From assembly GCF_037914945.1 (NCBI RefSeq), contig NZ_CP149787.1, forward strand, positions 1,116,001-1,180,000: a stretch of 64,000 bases of DNA. Reading direction: 5' to 3'. The DNA comes from Haloterrigena sp. KLK7 (GTDB lineage Archaea; Halobacteriota; Halobacteria; Halobacteriales; Natrialbaceae). The translations under genes were made by a program, and so were the position numbers. Below the pieces are notes generated by a model. The model saw nothing but the letters and a program-made list of their open reading frames with translations, did no database searches and had not been told where the DNA came from. This document shows positions 7,734 through 17,471 of this stretch, in pieces (position 1 is the stretch's first letter; each line of letters opens with the position of its first letter).

Positions 7734-8074
7734 CCGGATTGGTGTTGCAGTACAATGGCTAATTGTATCGAATTCTCTACCCAGAATAAGGGCGTAACCA
7801 TATTAGAATACTAACAATTGATGTGTACAAAACTATCGTATCGGTGAGAATATTCGGGATCGCTCGGCCAACGGGTTCGCTCGAGCGCTACGGCGCGACG
7901 CTAGCCGGAATCTGTCCGCCGCTCGGCCGGGAAACGAGTCGGATCTCGGGCGGTACGGCTCTCAGAACGTGTCACGAGAACGGGGGTCTTACTGGGACAC
8001 ATAAGGCGTTTGCTTGCGAATAACAGCGGTCAGGCGCTCCGTTATTACGCGAAGACGGAACGTGAACGACGGCG
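7734..8074. other. intergenic, AT-rich at its left end
   Basis: The first ~120 bases (7740-7860) are AT-rich and contain the presumed promoter of the polysaccharide-lyase-like gene. Short ORFs here (for example 7823-8023) have no recognisable content. Nothing else seen. Confidence 0.5.
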
Positions 8075-8716
8075 TTACTCCTCGTCCTCTCGCTCTCGCA
8101 ACTCCTCGCTCGCCTCGCGAACCTCGCGCATCACGCTCGAGATGCGCTCCTCGGCCTCGAGTTCCTCTTCGACGGAGAGGTCGACGCCCTCGACCTCGAG
8201 CAGGAACTTGGCGACTTCGGTCGACTCGTACATGACGTCGTCGAGCTCCTCGGCGGTGAAGAAGTCGCACATCGCGCCGTAGAGGAAGGTCGCACCGGCC
8301 TTGCGGACCTTCTCCTCGAAGGATGCCCGGGCCTGATTGACCGCTTGCGGGGTGTAGGTGTCGGTCATGAACGGCACCAGTTCCGGCAGGTTCTCGCCGA
8401 TCTTCGTCATCTCGACGCCGGTCTCGGTCCGGAAGTCGGAACAGAGGCGGGCGATGGCCCACTCGCGGGCGGTGACGTAGGTCCGATCCCGGAGGAACTC
8501 GTTGACCCGGTCGTACTGCGCGCCGTCCATCTTCGTAAAGCGGGCGTACTTCCGTACGTCCTCCGGCACGTCGTTCTCCTGGGGATCGGGATCCGGAACG
8601 TTCGGCATCGGCCCGTCGCCGTCCGCGTCGTCGCTCGCGTCGGGGTCGGCGTCCGCTTCGGAGGGCGATTCGTCGTCGGCAGCGAACCGGGAAGCGTCCA
8701 GTCCGTCCTCGTCCAT
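8075..8716 (-). CDS. conserved haloarchaeal protein DUF5806
   Basis: 213 residues: an Asp/Glu-rich disordered N-terminus (1-45), then a compact helical core with YARFTKMDGAQYDRVNEFL, REWAIARLCSDF, GVEMTKIGENLPELVPFM and FEEKVRKAGATFLYGAMCDF, and an acidic coiled C-terminus (EELEAEERISSVMREVREAS). This core is highly conserved in haloarchaea and I recall it as DUF5806; no activity is known. Two Cys in the core are not arranged as a zinc site. A GCTTATCTC box about 30 bases upstream of the ATG supports the start. Divergent from the thiolase gene. Confidence 0.75.
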   Translation of the reverse strand: MDEDGLDASRFAADDESPSEADADPDASDDADGDGPMPNVPDPDPQENDVPEDVRKYARFTKMDGAQYDRVNEFLRDRTYVTAREWAIARLCSDFRTETGVEMTKIGENLPELVPFMTDTYTPQAVNQARASFEEKVRKAGATFLYGAMCDFFTAEELDDVMYESTEVAKFLLEVEGVDLSVEEELEAEERISSVMREVREASEELREREDEE

Positions 8717-8983
8717 GGCCGCGTATTACCAGCAATCCGAGATAAGCGTTCGGAAGGGTGCTCTCGAGTCGTCGGCGACGGTCGCGGTCCGGACGACCTG
8801 ACTCCCGTCGAATCGCGCGGCCGGTGGTGCAGTCGTGTTCCGATAGACGAGACGTCAACGCTCGGTCCCAGTATCCGATATCGACCGGAAAGTCGGGATA
8901 CGGGCCTCGAGCGTCGCGTAAACGGTTCGAACGTGTACGGGAGTTCGACCGGATTTAAGTCCGTGAGGAATGTTCGGTAGTAC

Positions 8984-10120
<1,137 letters not shown>

Positions 10121-10212
10121 CGCGTCACCCGTCGGCCGAGTCGGTCAGCTCAGATTCTGCAGTTCTTTGCGAACGGACCAGCTGACGAGTAGCGAGAGCA
10201 ATCGACGTGGTG

Positions 10213-10350
10213 GTGGCGCGCGCTGACGGTGCGCCTGAGTACTGCGAAGGCGCGCCGGTGAATGCGTGCGAGGGATGAGTGAGCGACCAGCGGGAGCGAG
10301 CGAATCGGCTGGGGAGGACGTGGCGATCCCCGTTGCCACGGTAGCAGAGA
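10213..10350 (+). repeat. two-hairpin dispersed element, copy 2
   Basis: Second copy of the element at 4183..4310, about 138 bases and slightly longer in the middle (extra GAGCGACCAGCGG-type segment). First hairpin GTGCGCC/GGCGCGC has two stem pairs different from copy 1 but still pairing (one as G-U); second hairpin is again GTGGC/GCCAC. The rest of the 10121-10522 gap holds only the thiolase 3' flank and the promoter of the next gene. Confidence 0.6.
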
Positions 10351-10522
10351 GACTACCTCTTCATCACCACTCGGAACGCTCGAAGTCGAACAGATAGCAC
10401 CGCCAGCGCGCTCGAGTCCGCGCCATCGGAGCGATTGTTGTCACGAACGACCGACGAAGAGAAACGACTCGCACCCGCCGTATGACCGTGTATTTAGATA
10501 GCTCGAGACCGTCGACACGAGT

Positions 10523-10924
10523 ATGAGCGCGCCCTTGCTGGCGGTGATCGTGGGGATTCCCCTCGCCTGGCACCTCGGGCTCACCGCGGTCGCCTACTGG
10601 GACGCCGGTCGGGTCGGTCTCGAACCGCCGACGAAGTGGGCGGCGATCACGTTCTGTATCCCGCTGTTCGGCTTCTTCATCTATCTCTTCGAGCGCAGCG
10701 AGCTCTCCTACGAACCGGACGACGACCCCTACCGCGGGAACAACTTCAACATCCACCCCTCGAGGGCCGACGACGCGCCGCTGCCCTCCCGCGGGGACGA
10801 CCGGCTGTCGGTCGACGAGGACGACTGGGACGAGACCGACACCGCAGACGAGCTTCGAGACCGGGCAGAACCTCGAGACCGGGCGGAACGACGGGGCGAA
10901 GACCACGATCGCGACGATCGCTAA
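10523..10924 (+). CDS. two-helix membrane protein with acidic tail (PLDc_N-like)
   Basis: 133 residues. Two hydrophobic helices (residues about 3-25 and 38-55, with GIPLAWHLGL and FCIPLFGFFIYLF) are followed by a long charged tail rich in Asp, Glu and Arg. The helix pair with a Pro-Phe-Gly turn resembles the phospholipase D-nuclease N-terminal (PLDc_N) membrane module, here without any nuclease domain. Function unknown; it may anchor or gate a partner. TATTTAGATA at 10491-10500 lies about 28 bases upstream of the ATG. Confidence 0.65.
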   Translation: MSAPLLAVIVGIPLAWHLGLTAVAYWDAGRVGLEPPTKWAAITFCIPLFGFFIYLFERSELSYEPDDDPYRGNNFNIHPSRADDAPLPSRGDDRLSVDEDDWDETDTADELRDRAEPRDRAERRGEDHDRDDR

Positions 10925-11248
10925 CGGTTCGACGCCCGCTGGCGCTTAAAATAACGGGACAGGTGCAGACGAACGGTCATCTCGTCGCGGTCGAAGGAAC
11001 GACTGTCCCGCGGATACCATCGATTGCCTCTCACTCTCCGTGTCCGCGGGATCCTCCTCCCTCTCCACGGTTTTCGCGGCTGTCGAACGACGATGCGCTC
11101 GAGCAGTCGCTCTCGAGCGAGGCCAGCCTCTCGAGAAAATCATCGGTTCGAAAGAGCCGCAGCCTCGCGTCCGTCGCCGAACGGGCCGATTCGAAACGCC
11201 GCCACCCGACGACGGGTTCACGTCACCGAACGGACTCCCTGTGGCCGT
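10925..11248. other. intergenic between convergent genes
   Basis: A short AT-rich patch (GCTTAAAATAAC near 10943) follows the membrane-protein gene and could act as a 3' end signal. The rest shows no coding or structural feature I can support. Confidence 0.4.
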
Positions 11249-12940
11249 TCAGTCGTCTGCCGGCGCCGCGCCGAAGTCGGCGTCCTCGAAGCGCTCGGCG
11301 GGCACCGTCCCGTCGGCCTCCCAGCCGCGCTCGTCGTAGTACTCCGCGAGGCCCGCCTCGAAGTCCGGAATCTCGTAGGGCAGGGTGTCGTCGCTCCGGT
11401 CGAAGCCGCGCTGGTTGTTGAAGTGGCGCTCGAGGGAGACGACGGTGCCGCCCAACTCGAGCAGGGCCTCGTAGTCGGCGTCCAGCAGCGTCTCCATGCG
11501 CTCCTCGGTGATGAAGTCCCGCGAGAACTTACAGAGGACGGCGCTGTCCTTGATGGCGTTGATGTTCTCGTGTTCGACGATCGCCGGCGGCTTGCCCTCC
11601 AGGCCCGCCTTGTCGAAGGCGTCCTCGGCGTCGACGAGCGGGTACTCGTAGGGATAGAACTCGGCGTACATGTGGTCGGCGCCGCGGTTAGAGGTGGCGA
11701 AGGACAGCCCCTGTCCGTTCAGGGTACGGCCGTCGTGGGCGGGAAACTCCATCCCCTTGACGGTCCAGTTCTCGACGCCGAGGTCGTCGTGGAAGCGGTC
11801 GATCCCCTCGGCGAGCCGGTCGCCGACGCCCTCGCGGTAGGCGATCTGCTCGACGAGGTCGTGGATCAGGTCGACGTTGCCGAACTCGTCCTCGCTGGCG
11901 AGGTAGGCCGCGACGGCGTCGCCGGCCGAAATGGTGTCGAGGCCGAGTTCGTCGCAGATCTGGTTCGACTTCATCACGTCGACGATATCGTCGACGCCGG
12001 AGTTCGGGCCGAACGCCATCAGCGTCTCGAACTCCGGCCCCTCGGTTTCGACGCCGGACTCCTCGTCCCGCGTCGGTAGCTTACAGGCGAAGGCGCAGGC
12101 CGAACAGGTGCCCTTCTTGTACTTCTTCTCGGCGACGCGGTCGCCGTTGACGCCGTCGATCCCCTCGAAGGAGAGCTCCGAGAAGTAGTAGCTGGGCAGC
12201 GCCTCGACCATGTTGGCGTACTCCGTGACGGAGGTCGTCCCCGACTCCTTCATCGGGTGGTCGGCCTGGGCGGCCTCGCCGTGGATCTCCATCTGGACCG
12301 GCGGAATCTCGACCTCGCGGGTCGAGTCGCCGTCGAAGGTGATCGCCTTGACGTTCTTCGCGCCCAGGACGGCGCCCAGTCCGCCGCGGCCGAAGGCGCG
12401 TTCCTCCGAGGTCATCATCGAAGCGAAGCGAACCCCGTTCTCGCCCGCGGGCCCGATGACGACCGTGTGCTCGGACTCGAGGCCGTGTTCCGACTCGATA
12501 TAGTCACAGGTCTCCGGGACGGTCGCCTGCTCGAGGTCCGGCACCGGTTCGAACTCCGCCCCGTCGTCGGTGACGTGAACGATGACGAGCTCGTCGCTCG
12601 CGCCGGTGACCTCGACGGCGCTGTAGCCCGTTCCGATGAAGTTCCGCGAGAGGAAGCCGCCGGCGTTCGAGGAGAGCAGGCCGTCCGTCAGCGGCGAGAC
12701 GCCCGTCGCCGACATCCGGCCGGTGAAGCTCATGGTCGAGTGCTGGAGCGGGCCGGTGGCGAAGAACAGGCGATTGTCGGCCCCCAGCGGATCGACGTCG
12801 AACGGGATCCGATCGTGGGCGAGCTTCGTTCCGAGCGCACGCCCGCCGAGGAACGACTCGAGGACGTCGTCGATCGCCTCGGTCTCGACCGTTCGCTCCC
12901 CGACGTCGATCGTACACAGCGGTCCCTGGACGTGTTTCAT
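11249..12940 (-). CDS. tungsten-dependent aldehyde:ferredoxin oxidoreductase
   Basis: 563 residues from the ATG at 12940. All three AOR regions are present: N-terminal tungstopterin-binding domain (FLGGRALGTKL, HSTMSFTGRMSATG, GRGGLGAVLGAKNVKAI), the first cluster Cys motif C279-x2-C282-x3-C286 (CSACAFAC), and the fourth Cys in SAVLCKFSRDF near residue 480. It should oxidise aldehydes to acids with a W-bispterin cofactor, a [4Fe-4S] cluster and ferredoxin as acceptor, e.g. in amino-acid or sugar fermentation. The open frame extends 25 codons further upstream, but the AGCATTTTTGCGG box about 28 bases before 12940 marks MKHVQG as the start. Confidence 0.9.
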   Translation of the reverse strand: MKHVQGPLCTIDVGERTVETEAIDDVLESFLGGRALGTKLAHDRIPFDVDPLGADNRLFFATGPLQHSTMSFTGRMSATGVSPLTDGLLSSNAGGFLSRNFIGTGYSAVEVTGASDELVIVHVTDDGAEFEPVPDLEQATVPETCDYIESEHGLESEHTVVIGPAGENGVRFASMMTSEERAFGRGGLGAVLGAKNVKAITFDGDSTREVEIPPVQMEIHGEAAQADHPMKESGTTSVTEYANMVEALPSYYFSELSFEGIDGVNGDRVAEKKYKKGTCSACAFACKLPTRDEESGVETEGPEFETLMAFGPNSGVDDIVDVMKSNQICDELGLDTISAGDAVAAYLASEDEFGNVDLIHDLVEQIAYREGVGDRLAEGIDRFHDDLGVENWTVKGMEFPAHDGRTLNGQGLSFATSNRGADHMYAEFYPYEYPLVDAEDAFDKAGLEGKPPAIVEHENINAIKDSAVLCKFSRDFITEERMETLLDADYEALLELGGTVVSLERHFNNQRGFDRSDDTLPYEIPDFEAGLAEYYDERGWEADGTVPAERFEDADFGAAPADD

Positions 12941-13145
12941 GAACTGTAATGACAGAGCCGACCGCAAAAATGCTACCGGTTCGGGTGACGGAAGCGGTCG
13001 CTCGCCTGCGCTCACCGCGGACGCACGGACGTTTGCGAGTCGACCGACACGCGGTGGCGCCGGCCTCGATTCGCCCGCCGATCGCCGTCCGAGCGAGCCG
13101 CCATCGGTCGGCGCGTTTTTACGGTCGTGGCGTCCCTGATCAGGT

Positions 13146-13721
13146 ATGTCCGGCTCGGAATCCGCGGTGCCGCCCGACGAGGAGACGCTCGAGGAGCTCT
13201 ACGACCAACTCGAGGCCCTCGAGGAGACCGTCGACACGGCCGACGAGCGAACCGAGGTGCGCCGGGCGCGCAGGCTCGTCAACCGACTTTCGCACAACGC
13301 CATGGTCGGCAGAGTGATCACGCGGTTCACCCGCAAGGACAAGGCCGAGGCGTTCGTCGGCAGCGTGGTGATCGGACTGCCGATGCTCGTCGAGGACGGC
13401 GTCTTCGAAATCGGCCGGTTCCTCGCGGCACACCCGCCGCTCTTCGCCGTGAACATAGCGATGGCGGTCGCGCTGGTCGTCGGCATCCTCTACGTCGCCG
13501 ACTTCCGAGAGATCCAGATCCACAATCCCTACTTCGGCGTGATTCCGCGCCGTCCCGTCTGGGTGTGTGGAATCGCCTTCGCGACCGCGGCCGTCCTGAT
13601 GACGCTCTGGGGACGGATCGCGTGGGACGAACCCTGGGTGAACGTCTGTCAGGTATCGGTCGTCTTCACCGCAATGGCGCTGGGCGGTTCGCTGGGTGAC
13701 ATCCTGCCCGGCGAGACGTGA
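13146..13721 (+). CDS. DUF2391 family membrane protein
   Basis: 191 residues: a charged N-terminal helix with coiled-coil character (LEELYDQLEALEETV), then about four membrane helices, with the conserved AEAFVGSVVIGLPMLVEDGV and DFREIQIHNPYFGVIPRRPV between them. This is the DUF2391 layout (putative integral membrane protein, TIGR02587-like). Function unknown. CGTTTTTACGG at about 13113-13122 gives a leaderless start at 13146. Confidence 0.8.
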   Translation: MSGSESAVPPDEETLEELYDQLEALEETVDTADERTEVRRARRLVNRLSHNAMVGRVITRFTRKDKAEAFVGSVVIGLPMLVEDGVFEIGRFLAAHPPLFAVNIAMAVALVVGILYVADFREIQIHNPYFGVIPRRPVWVCGIAFATAAVLMTLWGRIAWDEPWVNVCQVSVVFTAMALGGSLGDILPGET

Positions 13722-13937
13722 GCGAGCGCGAGATCGTTCTCAGTTTACTCACAGTCGTTCCGGCTTGGCTAGCAGGAGGAGGAGTACGGTTCCGCTCTTC
13801 AGCAGACGTCACGAAACACGTGGCACGTCTAGCCGGTTGATCTATTCAATCCGCACCAGATGATCGCTGGTGGATGAATGGAGGTCGCGATACAGTACCG
13901 GACAGTGCTTAACTACGATCGGTACGAAATCTCACCT

Positions 13938-14294
13938 ATGAATGACGATCCGAACGAACCGACTCCACCAGAGGGGTTACCCGAACGACTCGTTTCGGAC
14001 TTGAACGGACTCACCGCCGAGGAACTCCACAAGGCGATCATTCACGCGCAGGAACTCCTCAATTTTCGAAACGAGGGTCCGTCCGCGATCGATCCGCAGC
14101 CCGGTGATGACATCATTCGAGTCACCGAATACGACGGATATACCGAAGTGGTGAAACAGGTGTACTGCGGCGAGAACTGCGACGACTGCCCGCACGGTCC
14201 GTACCTCTACCGCGTTACGCGGGAACGCCATCCCGATGGCACGACATCGGCGTACTGGAGATTCATTGGGGACGTTCGACTTGACGACGAGTGA
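13938..14294 (+). CDS. small Cys-containing haloarchaeal protein
   Basis: 118 residues from ATG 13938. An N-terminal helix (LPERLVSDLNGLTAEELHKA) precedes a compact C-terminal domain with YCGENCDDCPHGPYLYRVTRE, a Cys-x3-Cys-x2-Cys plus His arrangement that resembles the DUF6788-type CPHGPYxY motif and may bind zinc, and HPDGTTSAYWRFIGDV. The open frame starts at 13878, but GCTTAACTAC about 27 bases upstream supports 13938. Acts presumably in the cytoplasm; possibly nucleic-acid related, which I infer only from the zinc-like motif. Confidence 0.6.
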   Translation: MNDDPNEPTPPEGLPERLVSDLNGLTAEELHKAIIHAQELLNFRNEGPSAIDPQPGDDIIRVTEYDGYTEVVKQVYCGENCDDCPHGPYLYRVTRERHPDGTTSAYWRFIGDVRLDDE

Positions 14295-14369
14295 CGCAGG
14301 GACGGTCGATCGAACGCCGGACGACCAATCCGCCGAATCGTTATAGTGGCGGACTCCCTCGCGTCTCGT

Positions 14370-14810
14370 ATGAGCAACGCGAGCGACTCCACTCGGAGTG
14401 ATCTCCTCGATCACGTCCTCGTTCCGGTCGCACACGAGGACGACGCCCTGAAGACAGCGAGAGCGCTCGAGCCGTACGATCCCGACCGTGTGACGGCACT
14501 CCACGTCGTCGAAAAGGGAGGTGGAGTGCCGGACAAAACGCCCGTCGAGCAATCCGAGGAGTTGGCCGCGGAGTCGTACGCCGCCGTCCGGCAGGTGTTT
14601 CCCGACGCCGACACCCACACTGCGTACGCTCGCGACGTCGTCGGAGCGATCTTCGAGGCTGCCAACGACGTCAACGCGAGCGCCATCGCGTACCGTTCCC
14701 GCGGTGGTAACCGGATCATGCAGTTTCTCTCGGGCGATCTATCGCTCAAACTCGTTACTCAGGCAGATCGGCCCGTCATCGCCCTTCCACGAACAGATAC
14801 GAACGACTGA
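14370..14810 (+). CDS. universal stress protein (UspA fold)
   Basis: 146 residues with the Usp alpha/beta layout: HVLVPVAHEDDALKTA at the N-terminus, VTALHVVEKGG at strand 2, and a C-terminal RPVIALP. The nucleotide-binding GxxGx9GS segment is altered (SRGGNRIMQFLSGDLSLKL), so ATP binding is doubtful. GTTATAGT at 14339-14346 sits about 27 bases before the ATG. Its stop codon directly abuts the right end of the IS200/IS605 element; the C-terminus looks complete, so the gene was probably not disrupted. Confidence 0.8.
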   Translation: MSNASDSTRSDLLDHVLVPVAHEDDALKTARALEPYDPDRVTALHVVEKGGGVPDKTPVEQSEELAAESYAAVRQVFPDADTHTAYARDVVGAIFEAANDVNASAIAYRSRGGNRIMQFLSGDLSLKLVTQADRPVIALPRTDTND

Positions 14811-14930
14811 CATCCTCCTACGGCTAAAGCCGTGGGGTTCCCCCACTGGGGGTTGCACCCACGGAAACGGAGAGGTTCGCAGGTTCGTCGTCACGCTGGA
14901 CGATGACCTGCGTTTCGGGCTGTGCCAGTA
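14811..14930 (-). ncRNA. putative omega/reRNA at the tnpB 3' end
   Basis: In characterised IS200/IS605 elements the guide RNA overlaps the 3' end of tnpB and runs through the right end into flanking DNA, which supplies the guide. Here the last codons of tnpB and the right-end hairpins (14815-14860) fill that position; the guide would then be read from the usp 3' end. Boundaries are inferred from family knowledge, not from a recognised covariance model. Confidence 0.4.
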
Positions 14931-15978
14931 CAGCCCCCGCCTCGGACAGCGGTTTCGAGAACTTGCCCAAGGCTCGTTTGCCGATATTGAGCGCACCGTT
15001 CTTGTCCGCATTCTCGTCCAGCCCACATTCAGGACACTCGAAGCGTCCCTGCGTCTCTCTGACGCCCTCGCAGGCACATCGATTGCACGTCTTCGACGTG
15101 TCGTACTCCTCGACCAACTGTACATCGACGCCCGAGTCGTGGGCTTTGTACTCGATGTAGTTGAGCAGGCGGGCGAACGGCATCTTGTGGGTCTTGTCGT
15201 TGACGTACCGCCCCTTGTCGTTGTCCTTACGAATCCCGCTGAGGTCGCCCACGACGATGATCGCATTCCGTTCTTCGGCATCCTCTACGATTTGGCGAGC
15301 AATCTTGTGGAGGCGGTCGTCTACCTTCCGCGCTTCGGCGTCACCGATACGCTCCACGACCTGCTGGCCCTGTCGGGGTTTCGCCTTCCCGATGGACTTC
15401 CGGAGTTGCTTGTAGTGTTCGCGGATACGACGCACTTCCTCGCCATAGAAGGAGGTCTTACGGTCGGAGAGGAACGCGCAGGTGGCGACCCAGCGTGCGC
15501 CCATGTCGATAGCCAGTACGTCGTCGTACTCGTCTTGGACGGTCACAGACCGCTTGACGACGAGATGGACGTACCAGTCACCGTCACGACGCACCAGTTC
15601 GCTGTCTCGAACGTCGCCCTCGCGGATGAGTTGTTCGTCCTTCCGAGGGATGTGGGCGGGACACCAGATGGAGTTGCCCCGTCCCCGTTTGGGGTCGTAG
15701 ACAGGGACTTTGACCCACCACGACGAGAGAACGGTGTCCTCGTCGTGGGCTACATCGAACACGTCGTTGCGGAGGACGACAGGTTGTTCGGTGTCGGGGT
15801 TCGGGTCTTTCTGCCGTTGTACCTTCGACGCCTGCTGGTCGGTCGCGGAGTAGAGGTCGGCGTCTCCGCCGTGAACAGCCGTCTGGAACGCCTCGTACTC
15901 ACGGCTGAGCAGGTCGGCTTTCCTGTTGGTCAGCGAGTGGAGTTTGACCTGCACCGTGGTTGAGACGTTCTGTTGCAT
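14824..15978 (-). CDS. tnpB: TnpB, RNA-guided RuvC-like nuclease of IS605
   Basis: 384 residues, near full family length. RuvC-I Asp158 (LAIDMGARW), zinc-ribbon Cys298, Cys301, Cys315, Cys318 (SKTCNRC...FECPEC) and RuvC-III Asp325 (DENADKNGALNI) are present. At the RuvC-II position the usual Glu of xVxEDL is Gly244 (IIVVGDLSGIR); acidic Glu290/Glu291 just before the zinc ribbon (QLVEEYDTSKTC) could substitute. As a family, TnpB cleaves DNA next to a transposon-adjacent motif using an RNA made from the element's right end, helping the element persist. ATG 15978 lies two bases after the tnpA stop, so the genes are co-transcribed. Confidence 0.92.
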   Translation of the reverse strand: MQQNVSTTVQVKLHSLTNRKADLLSREYEAFQTAVHGGDADLYSATDQQASKVQRQKDPNPDTEQPVVLRNDVFDVAHDEDTVLSSWWVKVPVYDPKRGRGNSIWCPAHIPRKDEQLIREGDVRDSELVRRDGDWYVHLVVKRSVTVQDEYDDVLAIDMGARWVATCAFLSDRKTSFYGEEVRRIREHYKQLRKSIGKAKPRQGQQVVERIGDAEARKVDDRLHKIARQIVEDAEERNAIIVVGDLSGIRKDNDKGRYVNDKTHKMPFARLLNYIEYKAHDSGVDVQLVEEYDTSKTCNRCACEGVRETQGRFECPECGLDENADKNGALNIGKRALGKFSKPLSEAGAVLAQPETQVIVQRDDEPANLSVSVGATPSGGTPRL

Positions 15979-15980
15979 GA

Positions 15981-16418
15981 CTACTCACCTGCTTGGGCGT
16001 CGATGTACTCCTCGATTACCTCGCTGGATACGTCGCCCGCGCTTGAAACGAAGTATGAGCGCGCCCACAGCGACGGCAAGCCGAAATCGAACTCGTCGCG
16101 GAGATGGCGAGAGGAGTAGCCCTTGCCCTGTTGCATGATTTTGTTCGGGGCGAGTGTCGGGTCGCCCGTGATGAACAGGTGTACGTGGTCGGGGCGAATC
16201 GCCAACTCCAAGATTTCGAGCTCGAGTTCGTCAGCTTTCATCTCGATGAGTGCTTCGAGACGGTCGCGTACCTCGCCCTCAAGCAACGATTTGCGGTATT
16301 TTGGACACCAGATGAAGTGGTATTGGAGTTTGTGAACGGTGGTACGTTCCCTGTCGAACCCCGAGGCATCGTCAGTATATAGAAACTTCTCACCTAAGGG
16401 TATTATGCAAATATCCAA
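15981..16418 (-). CDS. tnpA: TnpA, IS200-type HUH Y1 transposase
   Basis: About 145 residues. Family motifs are clear: KLQYHFIWCPKYRK at the start of the fold, the HUH motif in RPDHVHLFI, and the catalytic Tyr in helix D (VIEEYIDAQ). It excises and inserts single-stranded element DNA via the left- and right-end hairpins. The start is uncertain: no ATG or GTG exists in frame before the conserved core, and the only usual alternative is TTG at 16418, giving an atypical N-terminus (MDICIIPLGEKFLY). The true ATG may have been lost, or TTG may be used. It is upstream of tnpB with no real gap. Confidence 0.85.
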   Translation of the reverse strand: MDICIIPLGEKFLYTDDASGFDRERTTVHKLQYHFIWCPKYRKSLLEGEVRDRLEALIEMKADELELEILELAIRPDHVHLFITGDPTLAPNKIMQQGKGYSSRHLRDEFDFGLPSLWARSYFVSSAGDVSSEVIEEYIDAQAGE

Positions 16419-16496
16419 CCCCAGCTGTGGCTACGAACGTGGCCAGCCGTGGCTACGGGCGTGGATAGATTCCCAGTTGTCGGCTTCATCCCACCC

Positions 16497-16709
16497 CTAA
16501 AGTGTGGGCTTTCGCCTCGCTACCGCTGTAACGCTACGCGATCGGAGACGCCAGGTCTCTCCTGAATTGCTCGTGAGAAACGAGCAACATTCGTAGAGAG
16601 CGATCTCTCGTGATTCGCAGATGGGGCACTCGCCACCGTCACTGTCGAGTTTCGCACCGCAATCTCGGCACTCGTACAGCTCTGTTTTGCTGTACGAGTT
16701 TCGCCGGTG
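16497..16709 (-). pseudogene. zinc-ribbon (rubrerythrin-like) ORF without start codon
   Basis: Read on the minus strand, this frame gives ELYECRDCGAKLDSDGG then ECPICESREIALYEC, a two-knuckle Cys-x2-Cys zinc ribbon like the small haloarchaeal rubrerythrin-like proteins of about 45-60 residues. The frame opens right after a stop (16710-16712) with no ATG, GTG or TTG before the ribbon, and its 3' end runs into the left end of the IS200/IS605 element. It looks like a broken gene, possibly damaged at both ends. Confidence 0.5.
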
Positions 16710-16976
16710 TTAGATAAATACATCCCTACTCAATTGGTATATGAATACATATAATTACTCAAGTGACTTATCCGAGAAACGTTCCGAAGCCAGAGACTGT
16801 GTTAATCGGTGTCTACTTCGATCGAGATGCTCTCGAGCGGATTTCCCGACCTGTCCGAACGTGATCGCGCCGTTTCATACGCGGATGCGCTCACCGAACT
16901 AGCCGATTCAGTTTCGGAGTCTATTTTGAATAACGGGATCGGAGTACCGACTGCGACTAGACGACAGCAAGTCCCC

Positions 16977-17246
16977 TTAGTCCGACCGCAGCAGTTCCGG
17001 TTCGTCGTCCGGCAGGTGCATCTCGTCGTCGAGGACGACCTCGAGGCGGTCGTCCTCGAGCAGGCGATCGATCTGGTCGTGGGTGAACCGGCCGTCGCAG
17101 TCCGACCCGACGAAGGTCACGAACCGGTCGGTGCGTTCGACGACGGTCGCCAGCGAGTCGCCGGTGCGGTAGTGATAGCGGACGGTCGTCCCGGGGAAGA
17201 GGGCAGTCGCGGTCGTCCGAAACGACGACCGGCGGGGAGCGATCAT
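16977..17246 (-). CDS. small conserved haloarchaeal protein
   Basis: 89 residues from ATG 17246 (MIAPRRSSFRTTATALFPGT). The middle, VRYHYRTGDSLATVVERTDR then FVTFVGSDCDGRFTHDQIDR, suggests a small beta barrel followed by a helix; the acidic tail is LPDDEPELL. No known family recognised. A GTG at 17258 is in frame, but GCTTTATTGG (17268-17277 on the minus strand) lies about 26 bases before the ATG, favouring 17246. Divergent from the MgtE-like pair, whose members are also single-domain. Confidence 0.55.
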   Translation of the reverse strand: MIAPRRSSFRTTATALFPGTTVRYHYRTGDSLATVVERTDRFVTFVGSDCDGRFTHDQIDRLLEDDRLEVVLDDEMHLPDDEPELLRSD

Positions 17247-17471
17247 GTCGGCGGCCACTCAGCGGACCCAATAAAGCGGCGGGGCGAACGAGTGCAGCCA
17301 TTATAGCGCGTCGGCGAGCGACGACGCGAGCGGAACCGATACGCCGACGGTCGCCGACGGGACTCGAAGGCCTCGCTGTCGTCCGCGCTCTCATCGCAAC
17401 CCGTGAACGGGACGGGGCGCGGCCATCGGAGAGACCAACGCTTAATGGGGCGGCCACGGACCTTCAGACAG

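Larger units (their letters stand above)
14811..16511 (-). mobile_element. IS200/IS605-family element with tnpA and tnpB
   Basis: Complete two-gene element: tnpA (HUH transposase) followed by tnpB on the minus strand. The right end next to usp holds the palindrome ACGGC-taa-AGCCGT and a GGTTCCCCC/GGGGGTT hairpin; the left end near 16490-16511 holds CCCAC...GTGGG with CTTTAGGGG in the loop. These subterminal imperfect hairpins without inverted terminal repeats or target duplications are what this family uses. Exact cleavage positions cannot be set without a second copy. Confidence 0.8.

Noticed and set aside
7823-8023. 66-residue ORF in the gap before the DUF5806 gene
   Set aside because: No conserved motif, no promoter at the expected spacing, atypical composition.
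11024-12079. Long plus-strand ORF opposite the aldehyde oxidoreductase
   Set aside because: Val/Gly-rich antisense reading of the AOR gene; the minus frame has all AOR cluster Cys motifs.
16809-16979. GTG-started frame MSTSIEMLSSGFPDLSERDR between the IS and the next gene
   Set aside because: The first ~50 residues look protein-like, but no promoter at the right distance, no known family, and the frame then runs through the minus-strand gene as a shadow. Could be a gene scrap; not supportable.
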